From positions 932,060-996,059 of the forward strand of contig NW_019091536.1 in assembly GCF_001949145.1 (NCBI RefSeq): a DNA stretch of 64,000 nt, in the 5' to 3' direction. The notes beneath the pieces are model-generated. The model saw only the letters and a list, made by a program, of their open reading frames with translations, was not told the DNA's origin and ran no database searches. The stretch comes from Acanthaster planci (Eukaryota > Echinodermata > Asteroidea > Valvatida > Acanthasteridae). A program made the position numbers and the translations under genes. Below are positions 12,501 to 27,500 of the stretch, piece by piece. Every line of letters begins with the position of its first letter. Position 1 is the first letter of the stretch.

Positions 12501-15500
12501 AAATTTGAAGTGGAAAGGGGGGGGGCACCATTCAAAGCTTAAGGTGTTTTAAAAAAAACTGACCATTTTAATTCAATTTTTAGTTGTGAAAACTGTTGAT
12601 TTAACAGCGCAATGTTCATTTCAATTATCTGCTCTTTTTCGTTCCTTTAAGTGCCACTATTCCCTTCTGATATCTATGTTCGACATACCAACAAATTACT
12701 TACGACTTAAATGCTCTCTGACTTTTACTTTCAAAGTGAGTCCGTATATCACTGCTGATATCTACAGTGCCGAAACTGCGGCAGTGATCATGGTCATACA
12801 TGTCGGAGTCGACAATAAAATTGACGTAGGATATATGATTAGTGATATGCCCGCATCCCTTCAAAAGCTTGAACTGGATGCCCAATGTGTACCTTCCCTC
12901 ATATTGACTCGAAAAGTCAGTGCAGTTTATTCACAAACACATGAAAGGGGATTGCCGTAATTGGGATTGTCATTCGCTTTCTCTTTCAAATATCAGACAG
13001 GAATGCCTCTCTTTCAAATATTAGACAGGAATGCCAAACGCGTTGAGGTCTCGCTTCATTAACACTAGTGATTAACCCAACTTAAAGCGGTGCTTTGGGC
13101 GACAACAGGGACAAGGACAGTCAACAGTCTAACCATTCTGTAATTCTTTCGGGAGTTGCGAGTCAGTCTGTCGGCAAACGAGGCCGACCTTGTGTCCCCA
13201 GTATTCCTGGTCATTTTAGCAGCGTTTGGTAAATCAGACGAGTTGTGTGAATAGCTTTAACGAATGCGGCATCGGTTTTTTTTGCACTGTACCAGTTAAG
13301 CAAAAAGCAAAACGTGACTAATGTTACAACGGTGACTCATTCGTAAAGCAGCCTGCAGTGCTAGATCAGTTTGCAAACAATCATCTTAATAATACTACGT
13401 CTACCATGGAGGAAATATCATGTCAAAGTTTGAGCTTTTTAAAAAGAGTCTCCTTATTCGTGTGCTTTTTAGACACCGTGACATTTTGGAAACCTAACCT
13501 GCAACTCATATTGGTGATCTGGCGGATCAGGGAGAGTCATGTTGTGCTCGTATCGCCGAGATGTGTTCCACGGACCAGTTTCCTGTATCAAAAGATCAAA
13601 GTCTGAATTGAAGTCCTGTTGACCTGAAGAAACGTTTGAACCTAATGTTATCCAATCAAGGACGCAACTGGATATTCTGCAGCAGGAAATATGTGTAAAT
13701 TTGAACATCAGACATCAGACATCCAACGATTGTGATAAATGTAATTTTGTTTATTTGAGAGGGGTAGAGATTTAGAACGAAATGAAGTTCTTAAATGTGG
13801 AATATCACTCGGCGTCACGAAGCTGCACTGAGCTATGCGTCTCCGAGATATAAACCAGGGTGTGGCAAGAATGTGCCATCTACGATCCGACAGGCAAACA
13901 CTTCTTTCCACCATAGCAACTTCTTATTATTATTTGCAAGGCTAACTGTTTTCCCTCTTTTTCCAGAAGGCTTTTCCCACTGGGTTATTCCAACCTACAA
14001 ATAATATGAATGAAGTTGTGGTGCCCGATGGAAATAGCCATTGAATTTATATATGACAACCATCTATCACAAGTTTTTAATCTACTTGTCATAAACCAGA
14101 GTGTAATCCTTAATTTATACTTCAGTATAGTATTAAAACGATAATAATAACGACCACACGTCTTCCACTTAGTTATTTATCGTAACATCGCATTGAATTG
14201 CATTGTCTGAATTGCAAGGGGCAGTATGGCACTAATCATTAAAGCTCAATAGGTGGTGTAGTTAAAACGAGAAACAGGTTCTTTGAAGTTACAAAGAGCA
14301 ATTTCTGATAATTTCTGGATATCAATCAAACGAAATGAATAAAAGGGATTGGTATGCCTGTCGATCTCCCCCCCCCAGGTTGTAAATTAAGTGTCATGAA
14401 CTCATTAAGAACCTCTGGTAAGTCGACTTCAACGGGTCATGGGTTGAAGTTCCACCCCTGTACACCTCTTGTTATTGGTCAAAGCTCTCCGGTAACACCA
14501 GAGTATATGTCTGCGGTAATGAGCAAAACTGAATTCTGGTTTTTAAAATTTGTATCTCCCCGTTAGAAGTTCCACCAGTAGTCAAGAATAATTTAATTAA
14601 AACAATGCGAACTGGCGGTTGAAGGACATGCGCGTTGTCGTGATTAGACACCATACCTGCGTTGCACGAACTTGATTTTTTCTGCCGGTCTGATCGCTGA
14701 CGTGCTCGTTAGACTGCTTGTAGTTCACACCGTACATCCGAATTTCACCGTTCGACTGTATGGGTCTAATCCACGATGAACGAACCTCGATTTGCCCGTC
14801 CTCTTGCCGCGTGATGCCGTCTATACGCAAATCCACAGGTTTCCCGGTAGTCTGGACAGCTGAATGACAGAGAAGAGTGAGTTAATACGTCCACAGGTTG
14901 AATTATATGGCTGGGGTACATTCAGGTCAAGAGCAGATCCAGATGAGCGGCGCTGAAAACTGCACGTGTATACAAAATTAACGTGTAGCGCTAATTCCTA
15001 TGCAACTTGAAGCACGAACTCTGCATATTCAATATTGTAACACAACACGCAGTTTGAACATGAATTTAATATTCATAATATAAACTCATTACATTTAATT
15101 GTGTCATCATGTTATCCAAGCCTAGACCAGGAAAAAGTGATCTTGAGAGGCGGGTATCGAGACAAAGATTACTGCCCAAGTGGAACACTGTGAAGTCCAC
15201 TCTGGGCAAAAACCGATTGTTAGCTCAGCTGGTCTTGAAAAGCACCAAAAAATATGAAAGTCTTATAATGTAAGTGTTACGGCACTGTTCACCCTTCCCA
15301 AACTTTTCACTCCATCTTCCTTCAATGGGAGGGGGTAAAGTTGCAATTTGTACTTACACGGTTACAAATGCTTCATTGAACGGCTCGATAATATGTGAAA
15401 ATCAATTACTTTGACAACTTTTCAGTGTTCATAATATGGTAGTATCAGTGAACCAAATGTTTATGGTAAGTATAAAAATTCTTGAGAGAAAACACAAGCT

Positions 15501-18500
15501 GGGTATTCGTCAAGTGTCTAACACTACGATTAGGCTCAACATACACATACGGATATATCATTTTTTCTCTGATTATAAGTCTTTTTTTCCTTCTTTGTGC
15601 AGACACATAATTGTTTCTGATGATGCATTCCTTTCAAAGCCGCATTTTCGTTTTCATTGGGTTTCAGATCAATGAATATTTTCCACTTTCAAGTATTGTT
15701 TCTTTGCTACAAGTAGCGGAGAAAATGTCTTTTCCAGGTTAAATTATGAAGCAATTGATTTCCAGAGCCACTGCCTTTTCGGTGCAGACTAGCTCACCCA
15801 ATGCCCTTTGCATCCCGTTCCATTCCCACCTTACCTTTCCCGCGGCAGAACGCCTCGCTTTGTGTCTCCTCGTAGCAATCTATCCAAATATGATCATAGA
15901 CGAGGAAAGGAACAGAAAAGAAGAATTGATGAGAATGGGGTGTGTTTGTGGATGGAAAGCGTGACAATTAAAGAGTCTTCCTGATTAAAAAGAAGATGAA
16001 GCGCGCCGTTGATTTTGTCGAGTCTTGACGACAGCATGTACAGTTTATATGATGTTGTAGTAAGTTGAAAGATGAAGCATGCGGTTTATGGCGATGTATT
16101 GTTAAACTCACGGAAGGAAATCTAAATTTGAATAAAAATTGCAAATGTGGTCGGCCTAGCAGGTTAAACATCAAGCGGAAAGGTCTCACAAATGTCCCGA
16201 ACTGCTGAAAGAGAACAAGGAAATTGTTACACACTTTCATTGACCACATCGGTTGATTTTAGAGGCAGCGGTGAAGTCCCCACTCTTCTGTTAATTATAG
16301 TTCAAGTTCAAATTCAATAGAATTCTCCCACATTTGTCTTAATAGCCCTCAGTCACGCGTTGCTAAATTAAGAAAAACTACAACCAAAAGCTTGAAACAT
16401 CAGCGAATTGCTCAAATATGAAGCTCATCCAAAGGGATAAAAATTAGGGTGAAAATACGGTTTCTGGATGTGACATAATAGTGCCCGAAACTGGCTATTT
16501 CCCAGTAAAAAGGTATAGTCAATCATCGCAAGATGCATCCATTAATCCGATGTCACGTGACAGAAACAACACACTGCACGACTCAGCGGTAAATCTATGC
16601 CGCTTTTTATAAGCACCACTCGACAGAGGAGGGTGTATACTGGAAGTTGTAACTTCACCTTTCTGTAAGTATTGTTTTGGCGACCTTATATTGCGATTTC
16701 TGTTGCTTTTAAATGTTTTCAATAATTGGTGTTAAACTTTCCCTTCCTTTTTGTCCCATTTCTTTCTGTATTGTGTCTGACAACGTGCCTCTCAAGGATT
16801 TTTCCAAGGTAGATCGATTCGAGTCAAAGACCCACTCCGTTTAAACAATGTACGCGTGCGCATTATGGTCGGAGTGTAAATTTGATCGCAGGAAGATAAC
16901 GCTGGTAGGGCTGTATCAAGGGCCAACACCAACCTGGGGATTGAATCGGTCCAATAGAGCTACCCTGGACAGATGGCTGCATGATATCCTTGTCATCATC
17001 AACAGTTCTAACCTGATGGGGGAAAAGTGAAAGAGCAAAATTAGAAATGTGCTGTCACTTAAATGCCCGAACTTTACCACAAACCATCAGAGGCCCATCC
17101 ACGTCTTGGGTCATCAGGGGGTGGCAAGTGGAGTTTTTATGAAAAGGATTATCAATTTCTTTCATTCGTAAAGAAATCCTCACAAACTCAAAGAAAGGTG
17201 GTGGTATCGTTTGTGAAACACTGGTGTTCGATACCTAAATGGCAACATGTCTCTACCCTCCCGCCAGCGCTATAGATACGCCACTGCAAAACAGCGTTCA
17301 ACCTGTACGTAGTGTATAATACGGACTCTGCTGTACTGGGCATGCTTCAGTGGACAATCTGTCTTGAACAGAAGCACCCCTCACCGGTGGAAAAGAGTCA
17401 TGTTGGTGGAGAGTGGTACTTTAAATGCTCGTATTTCACAGTTGTTCGTAAACCAGCGAAGAAAATTGGTACCGCTCGGGGCTCAAATCTGAACAAAGTT
17501 GTCACGTGTAAAAACGGATATCATTCATCAAATAGAAGGGACTAGATGGATTTGTTGGGAGACCGACAAGGGTAGAGGGGCCAAGATTTCACGGCGGCCA
17601 AAATTGTATATTGTTCGGACCTTTTTGTCGCTGTTCCTACTTTGGTTTTTTTTTGGGGGGGGGCTCGAAGGAGGGTTGTCCAGTTGAAAAATAAAACTTT
17701 TGAAAGGTACAAGTTGAATGTATAAAGCCTATGTCACAAATTATGCATGTACATTTTGGACACAACCTTTATTAGCCAGTTTCAGCCAAGGTCAAAGTCT
17801 ATTTTGAACTCCTGTGTTACAGTTAATTATGTATCGGCTTTGACCATGTAAATTGATGCATTACAAGGTCATGCACTTCCCATGGTTACAGCTGTGGCCT
17901 GGTTCTAGGCGCAAAGCACGTTCGCTTCGAGTTTGGACGTCGTGCAGCTGTAAATTACAAGCAGTGCGCTGGGCGCTGCCTCATGCATCGGCAACGGTGA
18001 ATTATACACTTTATGGCCCTTATCATAACCATGTGGATCATTACAAAATTTTTCAAGCCGTTCGGTCTTTCCACCCCTTTTCTCTCTAGAATTCATCAAT
18101 GCTTCAGGTTCAGATTTGTAGTGCTGATAACTTACCATCATTTCATATGGAAATCCGAAGTTGACATCTGAAAATGTGATTGATTCATTTTCCTGTGGGT
18201 TGAAGACGTAAGCGTCATGTTAGAAGACAAACAAAAAGTAACCCCACGTCTGATGCTCACAAATTAATGGGATACAATTTATCGCAGTTTTTCGTTCATT
18301 TATAAGAAAAGACTGTGCCGGACGAAAGCTTTATGAACAAACATAAATATGCTGAAAACGAACAGGCAAAATAAATTCGATGCAAACCCTGCAGTGATGT
18401 TCACCTAAGACGTAAATCCACTTGCACTAGGATAATGAAGCAGGAAAAGGTCAGATATTTTTTGCCCGTTAAATTGACAGACGCCTGAGGGCTGCATTTA

Positions 18501-21500
18501 CAGTCTGGAATGAATCACATTCATTCCAGAGGTAAATGAAGTCTGTCGGTCTTTTGAAATGACAATATCGGGAGAATTAGATTTTTCTCTCTAACCGTCG
18601 GACAAACAATGGAACACTACACAAACAGAAAACCAATCCCATGCGCCGCCGACGCACAACAGGTCAACCCTTCAGGGAGCGAGCACGCTGTTTAGCCATC
18701 AAATACCAACTTGGTTAATAACGGAACTCTGTGCGTTTGCAGCACACTTCCGGCTGGAGCGTGATAGGCCCGTATCACACTGGCTAGCGAGGGCAGGGAA
18801 TCTTGGAGCAGTTCGTGCGGACATGCACAGTGCTCTGCCCACCTTCCAAGTACAAACTTAAAACAACTTGCGCCGACGGTATCACGTTCGCTTTTTTCAA
18901 TATCCTTCGAAATAGACCTAGAGAGCATGTAGGTAATTGCTACACGGACATGCAATCGATAATAACGCCGTCAGATTATTTTTCTTGGAGAGAGGGTAGC
19001 GGAGGTCACTTTCGTCTTGGCGTCACGAGAGGTACTGTGTGTTTTTTAAACACATAATCAATAACTGAACCTCGTTACGTATTCAGATTCGAGAGGAATG
19101 GCAAATAAAATAAAGCTGAGAGTTGCTAGGGAACTTCGATTTGAAATTAAGCAAATCTTTTTTATCTCCACACAGTATTCCAGAAAGCAATGATGGTGCG
19201 TTTTCACATAATTGAGTCGAAGCACAGGTCCCATTCGACTATGGCATGAACGAAAATTGACTAAAAAGGTATCGAATCCCCTTCGAACTGCACAGAAAAA
19301 AATCCAAGACAAGAGGTTTGGACAACGACAACCATACAAAGCAGTCTGTGATGCTCAATTTCAGGCTTCAAGCCTCTCAGAACTCATAGAGAGTTTTGAC
19401 AATCCACGCAGGTTTCCAATTGTGTATGGAGGGCGATGGACGTAAGAATAAACATCCTTGGAATCGGAATCTTGTACCATCTAAGTGGTAAGATGCTGCT
19501 GCTCTCGACTACAATCGAACGCAGGGGTCCTGAGAGCTCCCCATACATGTCACATCACTCTATGGGGGGAGACCAGCTGGGCATACAGCCATGGTCACCA
19601 TCAGAACCCTTCAACACTTGGCCAGACACGAGCACAGTCTTAAATGCTGTTTGGCAGCGGTCGGGTTCTCTGCGATAAAAGTTCAAGCCAAAACGTCAGA
19701 CTTTATTTCAGTGACTTACGGCTTATTTAGTATAAGCTTGTGATACAAATGACATACTTTCTTAGAGTTTTGTCGAGGACGTAATTTGACGCGAGTAAAC
19801 GAAGAACTAAAATCTGTGACTTTCAGATACTGAAATTTTGTTACCACTTACCAAATCTTTGAGTATGAAGTAAAATATATACAAAACATCATAAATTGAG
19901 GATAGGTGGTAGTTTCGTAGGATGCTTTTGTAAATAGAAGAACGAAACTTAAAAAAAATGATATATTTTAAGAATTTACACCTGACACTTGGTTTTCAAC
20001 TAACAAACTTAATATCCAGGTTTATGTACAAATAAAAAAGTCAGTGAAGCGTGTCACTGATGTAAAACACTCAGCCTAAAATGAAACCATTCAAAACGCA
20101 TTACTGGGACTACCTTATCGAAGACGCTTATCGTACTAACTTAACACATATTTCAACCATCCATAAACACTGATTTCCTCCAAAGGACATTCAGGCTGAG
20201 GTATGCTGAAGCCTCCCAGGTCGACGTATGCTATTTAGATGTCGGCATCTTGTGCACAGTACTCCAGCTGCCGCCGTCAAGGGACGGTTATCACAAGTGG
20301 CGATGACGGGGCTGCGGGTTAAGAGGCTTAGACGTTCCCGCCCGTCATCCTCGTGTTCCCCTGACACGGGGAACGTCAATCTCTTCCAATCACACGGGAC
20401 CTCTCGTCAGTTTTTACCGGCCCAATATCGACCGGGACTGGCTGCCGGGGCTCGGGTATTCCTTAACCCGTGGCTTTACCTAGTCGCCTGCGATCACATT
20501 CAGGGGCTTGCGCAGCTGCCGTGCCGTGTGGATTCTAATTTAGCTGATGGCAGGCTTATCTTTAAGATAATATTCCCAAAAAGTAATAAGCACTGCACAA
20601 GCTTAAAGAAAACAGATTAAGTTAACTACAATTAATCGACAGCACAAAGCAACCATTTTGATAATGAGACCCCTCGTTCCATCTGGAGGTATTCAAGCCA
20701 CATGTGGATATTCTCTTACACGTCTTGAAACTTGAAATAACGGGTCACTCGTTTTCAAGTGTAGCTGCAATGAATTTTTATTAGACACAATTTTTTCTGC
20801 AATTTTGTACTCTTCTTAAATGTATGAAATTCATGCATTGAAAAGTGCACGTTTAAATACTTGAAGTTATCCATGCTTTCCTGGACAACTGAGGGCGCTG
20901 TTGCTGTGATGTCATCCAGGAAAGACATAGTTCAATCCATAAGTTTTCTGTTCAAATTGTGAAACCAGAATTTAATTACTGAAAATATTTCTGCTTGCTT
21001 ATCGCTATGCATATTAACAACAGTGATACAGCAAAACGAAAACTTAGTCCAGCAAAATCTACAAAATTGCAGGACTTTTTTGTATCCAAATCAATGAAAT
21101 TATTTTGCCATTGTTGGTCACTCGTTGATTTGACGGCTTCGTGACGACGTACAGCCTAACTGTCTCCCGAATTTAGGAATTGAAGGGTCTGACATTTCAT
21201 TTGTAGAGGCTGTTGGTGTTTAGATAACATCATTTTTAATACGAATAAGATTGCGAAGCTTGCCCCACATTTAGTCATTTTACAGTGCGATACAAAATGA
21301 TTTATGGCAATTTGAAGAAGATCCTACTTCTCTTGCACTTAAATTCCTTGACGGAGCTGTTAAAATCAGGGACACAGTAGGATCTGAATGGGTACTAGTG
21401 TGCCAAATATTGCCCAGGAATAAACGAAGATACAGTCAAACGGGTGTGGAAGAATTCAAAGCCAGAGTGGATTTAGCAAACTCATTTTTGAGAGATAACG

Positions 21501-24500
21501 GTGGTAAACATGTTGGGCTGAAATTCTGGAAGCAAAGGGGAATGACACATCAGAATATAAAGGATTTTGGTTCGGTCATATGCCCTGATGGGATTCACGT
21601 GTCTTCCAGAGGGCAATACAAATTCTACAAGTCTATACGTGGAGCTGCTTTGTTTGGCCTGAACCACAAAGCGCAAGCAGTTTAAATTATATCAGTTACA
21701 GGTAGCCGTTTGGCAACCTTTTCCTGGTACGGCTGGGTACAAGGACTATATGTAACACTACAAAAGGCTAGAAATGATTGATTTTTCCCATGTCATAACC
21801 ACACCATAACTATTTTAAAAGAAAAAGAAATTCCTAGGAATTCCCACAGCTGTTACTGGGGAGCCCTAATAGTTTCTAACTCGGTTCCAGGTTGCCGGTA
21901 AGGCACTGTCTGCGTAATCAACTGGCACACTCGTCACCTTCTTTATTTTCCGTTTGTCCAAGTTTTCGTTACACAACTATAGTTAACCCATCCATGCAGA
22001 ACTTCGCTGCCTGCCTGCCTGCCTGCCTGCATAGGATATGGACAGGCGAAGCTTACCATAATTTTATTTTCTTAAGGCAAATAATTATGCTCTCTGGGTT
22101 ACTTATTCGTGCTTGCCCAAGTTAGGATCATGATGGCCCATATGTAGCATATACCTGCTGTTGTGGTGTGCTATCGACGGGGATGGCATTTGCCTAACAA
22201 AAAGGCTATATCGAAGGTTCCATTTCATTGCTTGGTGAAAGAAATGGTGTGTTCATGCTGATCTGATATGTTCCCGACTTTATAATCTTACCTCGGACAT
22301 TACAGCTTTGTGTGTTGTTGTATATTGCTATATTGCATTGAGTTGGCCTTATGTTGGTTGATATGGCCCATACAGCTCTCAGATGTTGATTTTGGTGTGC
22401 TATTGATGTGGCTAACCTCAGCCTTGCAGCTGTTAGTCGCAGAGATGGTGAGCTTTCTGGAGGTGCTGAATATAAACTTTACCAGTTGGGCATAATTTAT
22501 TCTGAGATAATGTTGATGGTGGATGTGTGCATTGCAGCAGTTCCGACAATTGCTGGACCAGGGCTTGGGTCGGGTCCATGGGAGACACTGGGTGTCGGAC
22601 AATGGGGCAGGGTCCTTGCGTTTCTATAGGAGTTAGAGAGGAGGTCAGGGTTTACCTGACAGATTTAAGTCTTTGGGCATTGATGGTCCGGGTCACATTT
22701 CTGCTCCACTAAACTTTGCCGTCAAAAAAGACATTAAAGAGAAAATAATTTGAGGGACTGGGTATGTTTATTTTGGCTTGCTGCTCAAGCTGTACAGAGC
22801 AACATCGCGGTTTAGAATGTTTCCGTTGTTAGGTCGTTGTGTTTAGTACCATCCAACAAAAAGCTGCCCAAAACATCAACGAACGGATCTCAGCCTTAGC
22901 TATTTTTCTTCAGTTTACACCCACAAGTTGGGAGAATGGCAAGTTGCTTTAGTATAGCGAACTAATCAGGCAAATAGCAAATGAAGGGGGCAATTTCAAT
23001 GTGTACGAAGTGACATTCCGAAAATTGGGAATTTTTAAAATCGGCCTTTGACAATCCGGCGATACTATCTGAAAAGTTGAATATAGAGATATCGAAAGAA
23101 AGACTTGCAGGGCCTTTTCCCGAAAGACCACTTAGCAACTTTTTGTGAGCCCTGTTGGCTTGGTTCCTGAAAACAACCTGGGTCCTTTCGAGTTGTACAT
23201 CACCTGTCTTGCCCTAAGTACAACTCAATGAATGACGGTATACCAGACAGCTCAGCAACAATGAGATTCGTCCACAGACGATGATGTTCGTGTTTTAAAA
23301 AAAGTTGGTAAGGGATGTGTGCTTTTTAAACCGCATATTAAGCTTGCTTTCAAGATCAACCCAAATCATCCGGACGATCACAATTTAATAGGTTTATCGC
23401 TGCAAGGCCAGTTTTATTACGATAAAACTATTCCCATGGGTTGCCGCTCCAGTTGTGCTATATTTGAAGAATTTAGTACAGCGATTGAGTGGGTAGCAAC
23501 GAGGGAACAGAAACCCGCAGGCATAATGCATATTCCCGACGATTTTTTGCCCATTTCCAAACGATTTTAAACAAGGTTCGCAGAATTTAAAGGATTTTCA
23601 AATGCTTCGTCACAACCTGGGAATTCCTATGGAACCTGAGAAAACTGGAGGCCAACAACATGTCTTACATTTGCCGGGATCGAGTTAGATACGGTGCATG
23701 GCTATGTCAGCACGGTAATACCAGCCCAAAAATTAATAAAAGCCACGAATATAACCAGCGACGCACTGAACAAGACTAAAGTCACTTTACACGAACTACA
23801 CTCAATCATTGGTTTTCTGGAAATCGCATTCAGAGTTGTGGTCCCAGGCAGGGCATTTTTGAGGAGGTTGATAAATTTGACGATAGGAATTAGGTGCCCG
23901 TGGCATTAAATTAGGTCAGCAGCACAGGCTAAGTCAAATTTACAGGCCTGGTTGCCGTTCAATGGAAGGCACTTTTCCTGTCTGATCAGTGGTTGTCTGA
24001 TAAGACGTTAGTGAGACATTTACACACTGATGCTGCAGGTTCCCTAGGGTACGGCGCGGTCTGTGGCCAACATCAAGGGCCGATGGAAACATTCTAATTA
24101 AGGAGTGCTACCCAATTGTAGCTGCAGTATACAGGTCAGGGGTCATCTGTAGGCTAACCAAAGAATAATGATGCATAATGATAATGAAGCTTTGGTTAAC
24201 ATAAATAACTCGAACGCAGCCAAAGAAGTGCAGGTCGTGGCTCTCGCACGTAAAATTAGTAATAAAGTACATGCTATTAAACATTTAAGTTCGAGCTGTT
24301 CACGTCCCACGTCGCAAAAATGCATTAGCTGATGATCTTTCTCGCCTACAGGTAGAGTCATTCAAAGAGGCAGCCCCAGGGGTGGAAGAATGCCCGTTAA
24401 CACTTCCAGTAGAAATACAGCCTCAGAGTTGGTTCCCGGGCTCCTAAAATTATTGTCTAAAGCGGTGGCTGTTTCAACATGGCAAACATATCAACGAGCA

Positions 24501-27500
24501 CAAAAGGTATACGGGTTTAACGATTCCCTGCCGCTACCACCAACGCTAGCAGCCTTATTAATCATTTACTTGAGGCTGAATACGCACCCAGTACCATTAA
24601 TACGTATGTACCGGCGATTTAACCTTCTTCACAAACTACACGATATGAGGGAGCCCAGGCCCTGCTAGGGGTGCAAAGAGTCGAGCCAAAGTTAAATGTC
24701 CGACTTACTGTCAAGGTGTAGGACGCTGAATCTATTTCACACACGTGCGCGTTGGACAAATTCATTGGTGCTATTGATAGCCTCACTCCATATCTGGTGA
24801 AAACTCCTGTCAAAAGGGGAAAAAAGAACGACAATCTGCTTCATATGGTGCTCCCTTGCAATTGAGGCCACATTACACTGCGGGATGAAAGCCGTTTCAC
24901 TGCGCGATGAGAGTTGTTTGGCAGCGCTGTGAATGTTGTTCAGCGGGGCAGTAAGTGCTGTTAAGGTTACACAACTCTAATACGCACCCTAAGATAACAG
25001 TGCGAAATTTTGAGAAATTGCGCCTCCCGGTGACACCCTAGACGATCTTGACCTCTTTGTTTTCAATATTCAAAATTATGACCACGTGGACGATTTCCTG
25101 TCAAATTTTACGAAGCTTTTGTCTAGATTTTTTTTATAGAGGGAGAAAAATATAAAATGTAACACGTAAAGACTAGGGGCAGGCGCACATATGAACTTTA
25201 CAATGATCTGAAATGCACTTGTGACTTGTGTACAAATTTTCTTTTTTTTATTCCAGTTTCTAAAGACTACCACAAAATAATTTTGTTCGATTAAATGTGT
25301 GTGGAAATAGACCGACTCACCTGATTGTGATGTAGTTGAGATTTACGGAAATGAGTGGTCAATTTCTGACAACATATTTCTCTTGAGAAGAGGTATTTTT
25401 TCATTTTCTTTGAATATGCTCTTAAAATATTTACCAAGGCATTTACTGAGGTGATTTTTAAAGAAGTAAACAAAAGAAAATTATCACAAATGCTAGAATT
25501 TCTATGAAAATAATCTTTTCAATACTAATTTTGCACATTATTTTCTCTACCCAAGGATTCCAGAAGCAGTTTACTTTCAGAGGTCAACATTAAGGTTATA
25601 TCAAAATGGATTTGTTGATTATTCCCAAAAAGCACGAAAATCGGAACCCATCATCAGATCAGCCAAACAACACTAAATGCGCTGACAAACAGCTTAGATG
25701 TGAAGCTACTCTAACCTCACATCAGTACACTCTCATCAGTTGAAGCGAAGATAAATTTTTACAATAAATCCAGGTTATTGAACTTTTGCAGAGTGAAAAA
25801 GAAAACCAAAGGGAGGTTTAATAAAATATATGAAAGGACGTAGTCAGATTTTCATGCTTTCCCCTTTTTCACATTCGATTTCTTAAATTAATAGACGAAA
25901 ACAAAACCCAAAATAAGCATGCATATTGTCTCTGCGCTCCTGTGTAACACCAGACCCATTGTGATCATACTGAAATAGGTACGTTAATTTCTGCACCTTA
26001 AAGTATGCTTATGACAGTATGATTGGTCGATGACTCCGGGCAAGTTAGTATGAGGTCCGACAAGGTTTTGGTCTTGGCAACCCGATTATGTTGACATCAG
26101 TCAGCATACAGTAGGTCTATGGGTGTAAAGCTGCGTTGTTATGCCTGCTATTTTCTGCCCTGTTGTCATTCGTACAGGATTATATCACGTGTGACTCAAT
26201 TGCCGAGAAAAAAATTGGGGAAACGAATGAAGTGGTTTTAGACTGGCAACCCCTTGACTGCAGAAGGTTACCAACACGTTGGCCGTAATAAGGACTCTAG
26301 GCCTACAACAATGAGCGATCAAATGATTACCCCGCTGAGAACACATTGACTAAATGCAGGACTCTGGGTTAGCCAAATAATTGCTTTAATGATGACTCTA
26401 GAGGCACAAAATCTTGGGGGAAACGCATTAAGATATTTCAAACCTCTGAAAATGACTCTCCATCACCAGAAACCTTATGGCAAGTCCTATTCTGAGATCC
26501 ATTGTATCCTTAGGCGAATATCTTTTTTATAAGTTGGTGCTCGGATTTTTTTCAAGACAAATTTTACAGGAGGAGGGGAAAAACCCCAAAGTATTTTTAT
26601 AAACTCAAGAAAAACAAATAAGAGTCTTCAAGTCGGCGGAAGGAATACCAAAAAATTTTTAAAAAAGGGGAAAGAAGTGGTTTCCCTAACCACTAGTTTA
26701 GCTGCGAAGGACCGGGGACTTCGCCGTCGGTCGGACAGCGGAGCAAAAAAAAAAAAAAAAAAAAGGTAAAATGCTAATCCGAGACTTCTTAATTTAAGAT
26801 ACAACATTTTAATTTTTTTCAGTTTTGAATCTGGAAAGTCGGCGGATCCGAACACCAACTAAAAATTCTCGCCTTAAAAAAAATTCTTTTCTCCTGTTTT
26901 ACCACTGACTTTCTGTTCAGTCTGTTATTAATTTTCTTGTATCCTCTGAAGGAAGAGACGGACACACTTTGTCAAGTAAGTCTAACACTGAGTCTGCACA
27001 TCCAGCCCCGCTACCAGGTTTAGGCATGGGGTGATGGGGTGCACAAGACCAACTAGGGGATACATCACAAAAACAATGGATACTTTGGATGCTTAATGGT
27101 TTTTGTCGATGCGGGAGGGTGGCAGCTTCTCACCAATCTCTCACTCTCCCCCCCCACCCCGCCCCCCACCGTTGGCGACATACATAGCCACACCCCAAAC
27201 CTTAACTCTATCCACGGACTCAAGCTGTATTTTGAAGGAAGTTTGGGCATGGGTGGGGTGAGGCATATCTCATCCAAGGAAACTTGAGCCTGAGCCACAA
27301 CACGGGTTGTGTTGTTACTGCTCTTGTATAAGACCTGTGAGGTCTTATGTGTGGTTTCCGTTATTACTCAGATTGTAGGCAGACATAATAAGCTCCCTAT
27401 GGCACACAGACATTCCCCAAATGATCGCATCCTAAACCACAATACAAAACAGAGGAAAGAATCAGCCTGGACTGAGTGGAAATAACACTGAAGATGTGTG

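Larger units (their letters stand above)
21200..24860 (+). mobile_element. Decayed DIRS-like (Ngaro-like) tyrosine-recombinase retrotransposon
   Basis: Lies in the long RTK-A intron, opposite to the gene. In order on the plus strand: an SGNH-hydrolase-like ORF (about 21,260-21,685), a reverse transcriptase fragment (about 23,319-23,570), the RT connection and RNase H region (about 23,690-24,060; HTDAAGSLGYGAV), and a tyrosine-recombinase N-terminal part (about 24,420-24,790). The pieces are interrupted by frameshifts and stops, and the stretch from 21.7 to 23.3 kb has no recognisable coding. The combination of DIRS-type RT, RNase H and recombinase identifies the class; an SGNH ORF is known from some Ngaro-type elements. 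Terminal repeats were not identified, so the ends are approximate. Confidence 0.7.

Noticed and set aside
16114-16206. Open minus-strand stretch with CTTTCAG and GTGAGT ends in the RTK-A intron
   Set aside because: It would be phase 0-0 where a phase 0-1 exon is needed, and its sequence shows no FN3 pattern.
20228-20620. 130-codon plus-strand ORF in the RTK-A intron
   Set aside because: Locally GC-rich, no recognisable family, no splice partners; most likely chance or an old repeat.
22300-22602. 100-codon minus-strand ORF
   Set aside because: Low-complexity composition with no domain, inside the DIRS-like remnant interval.
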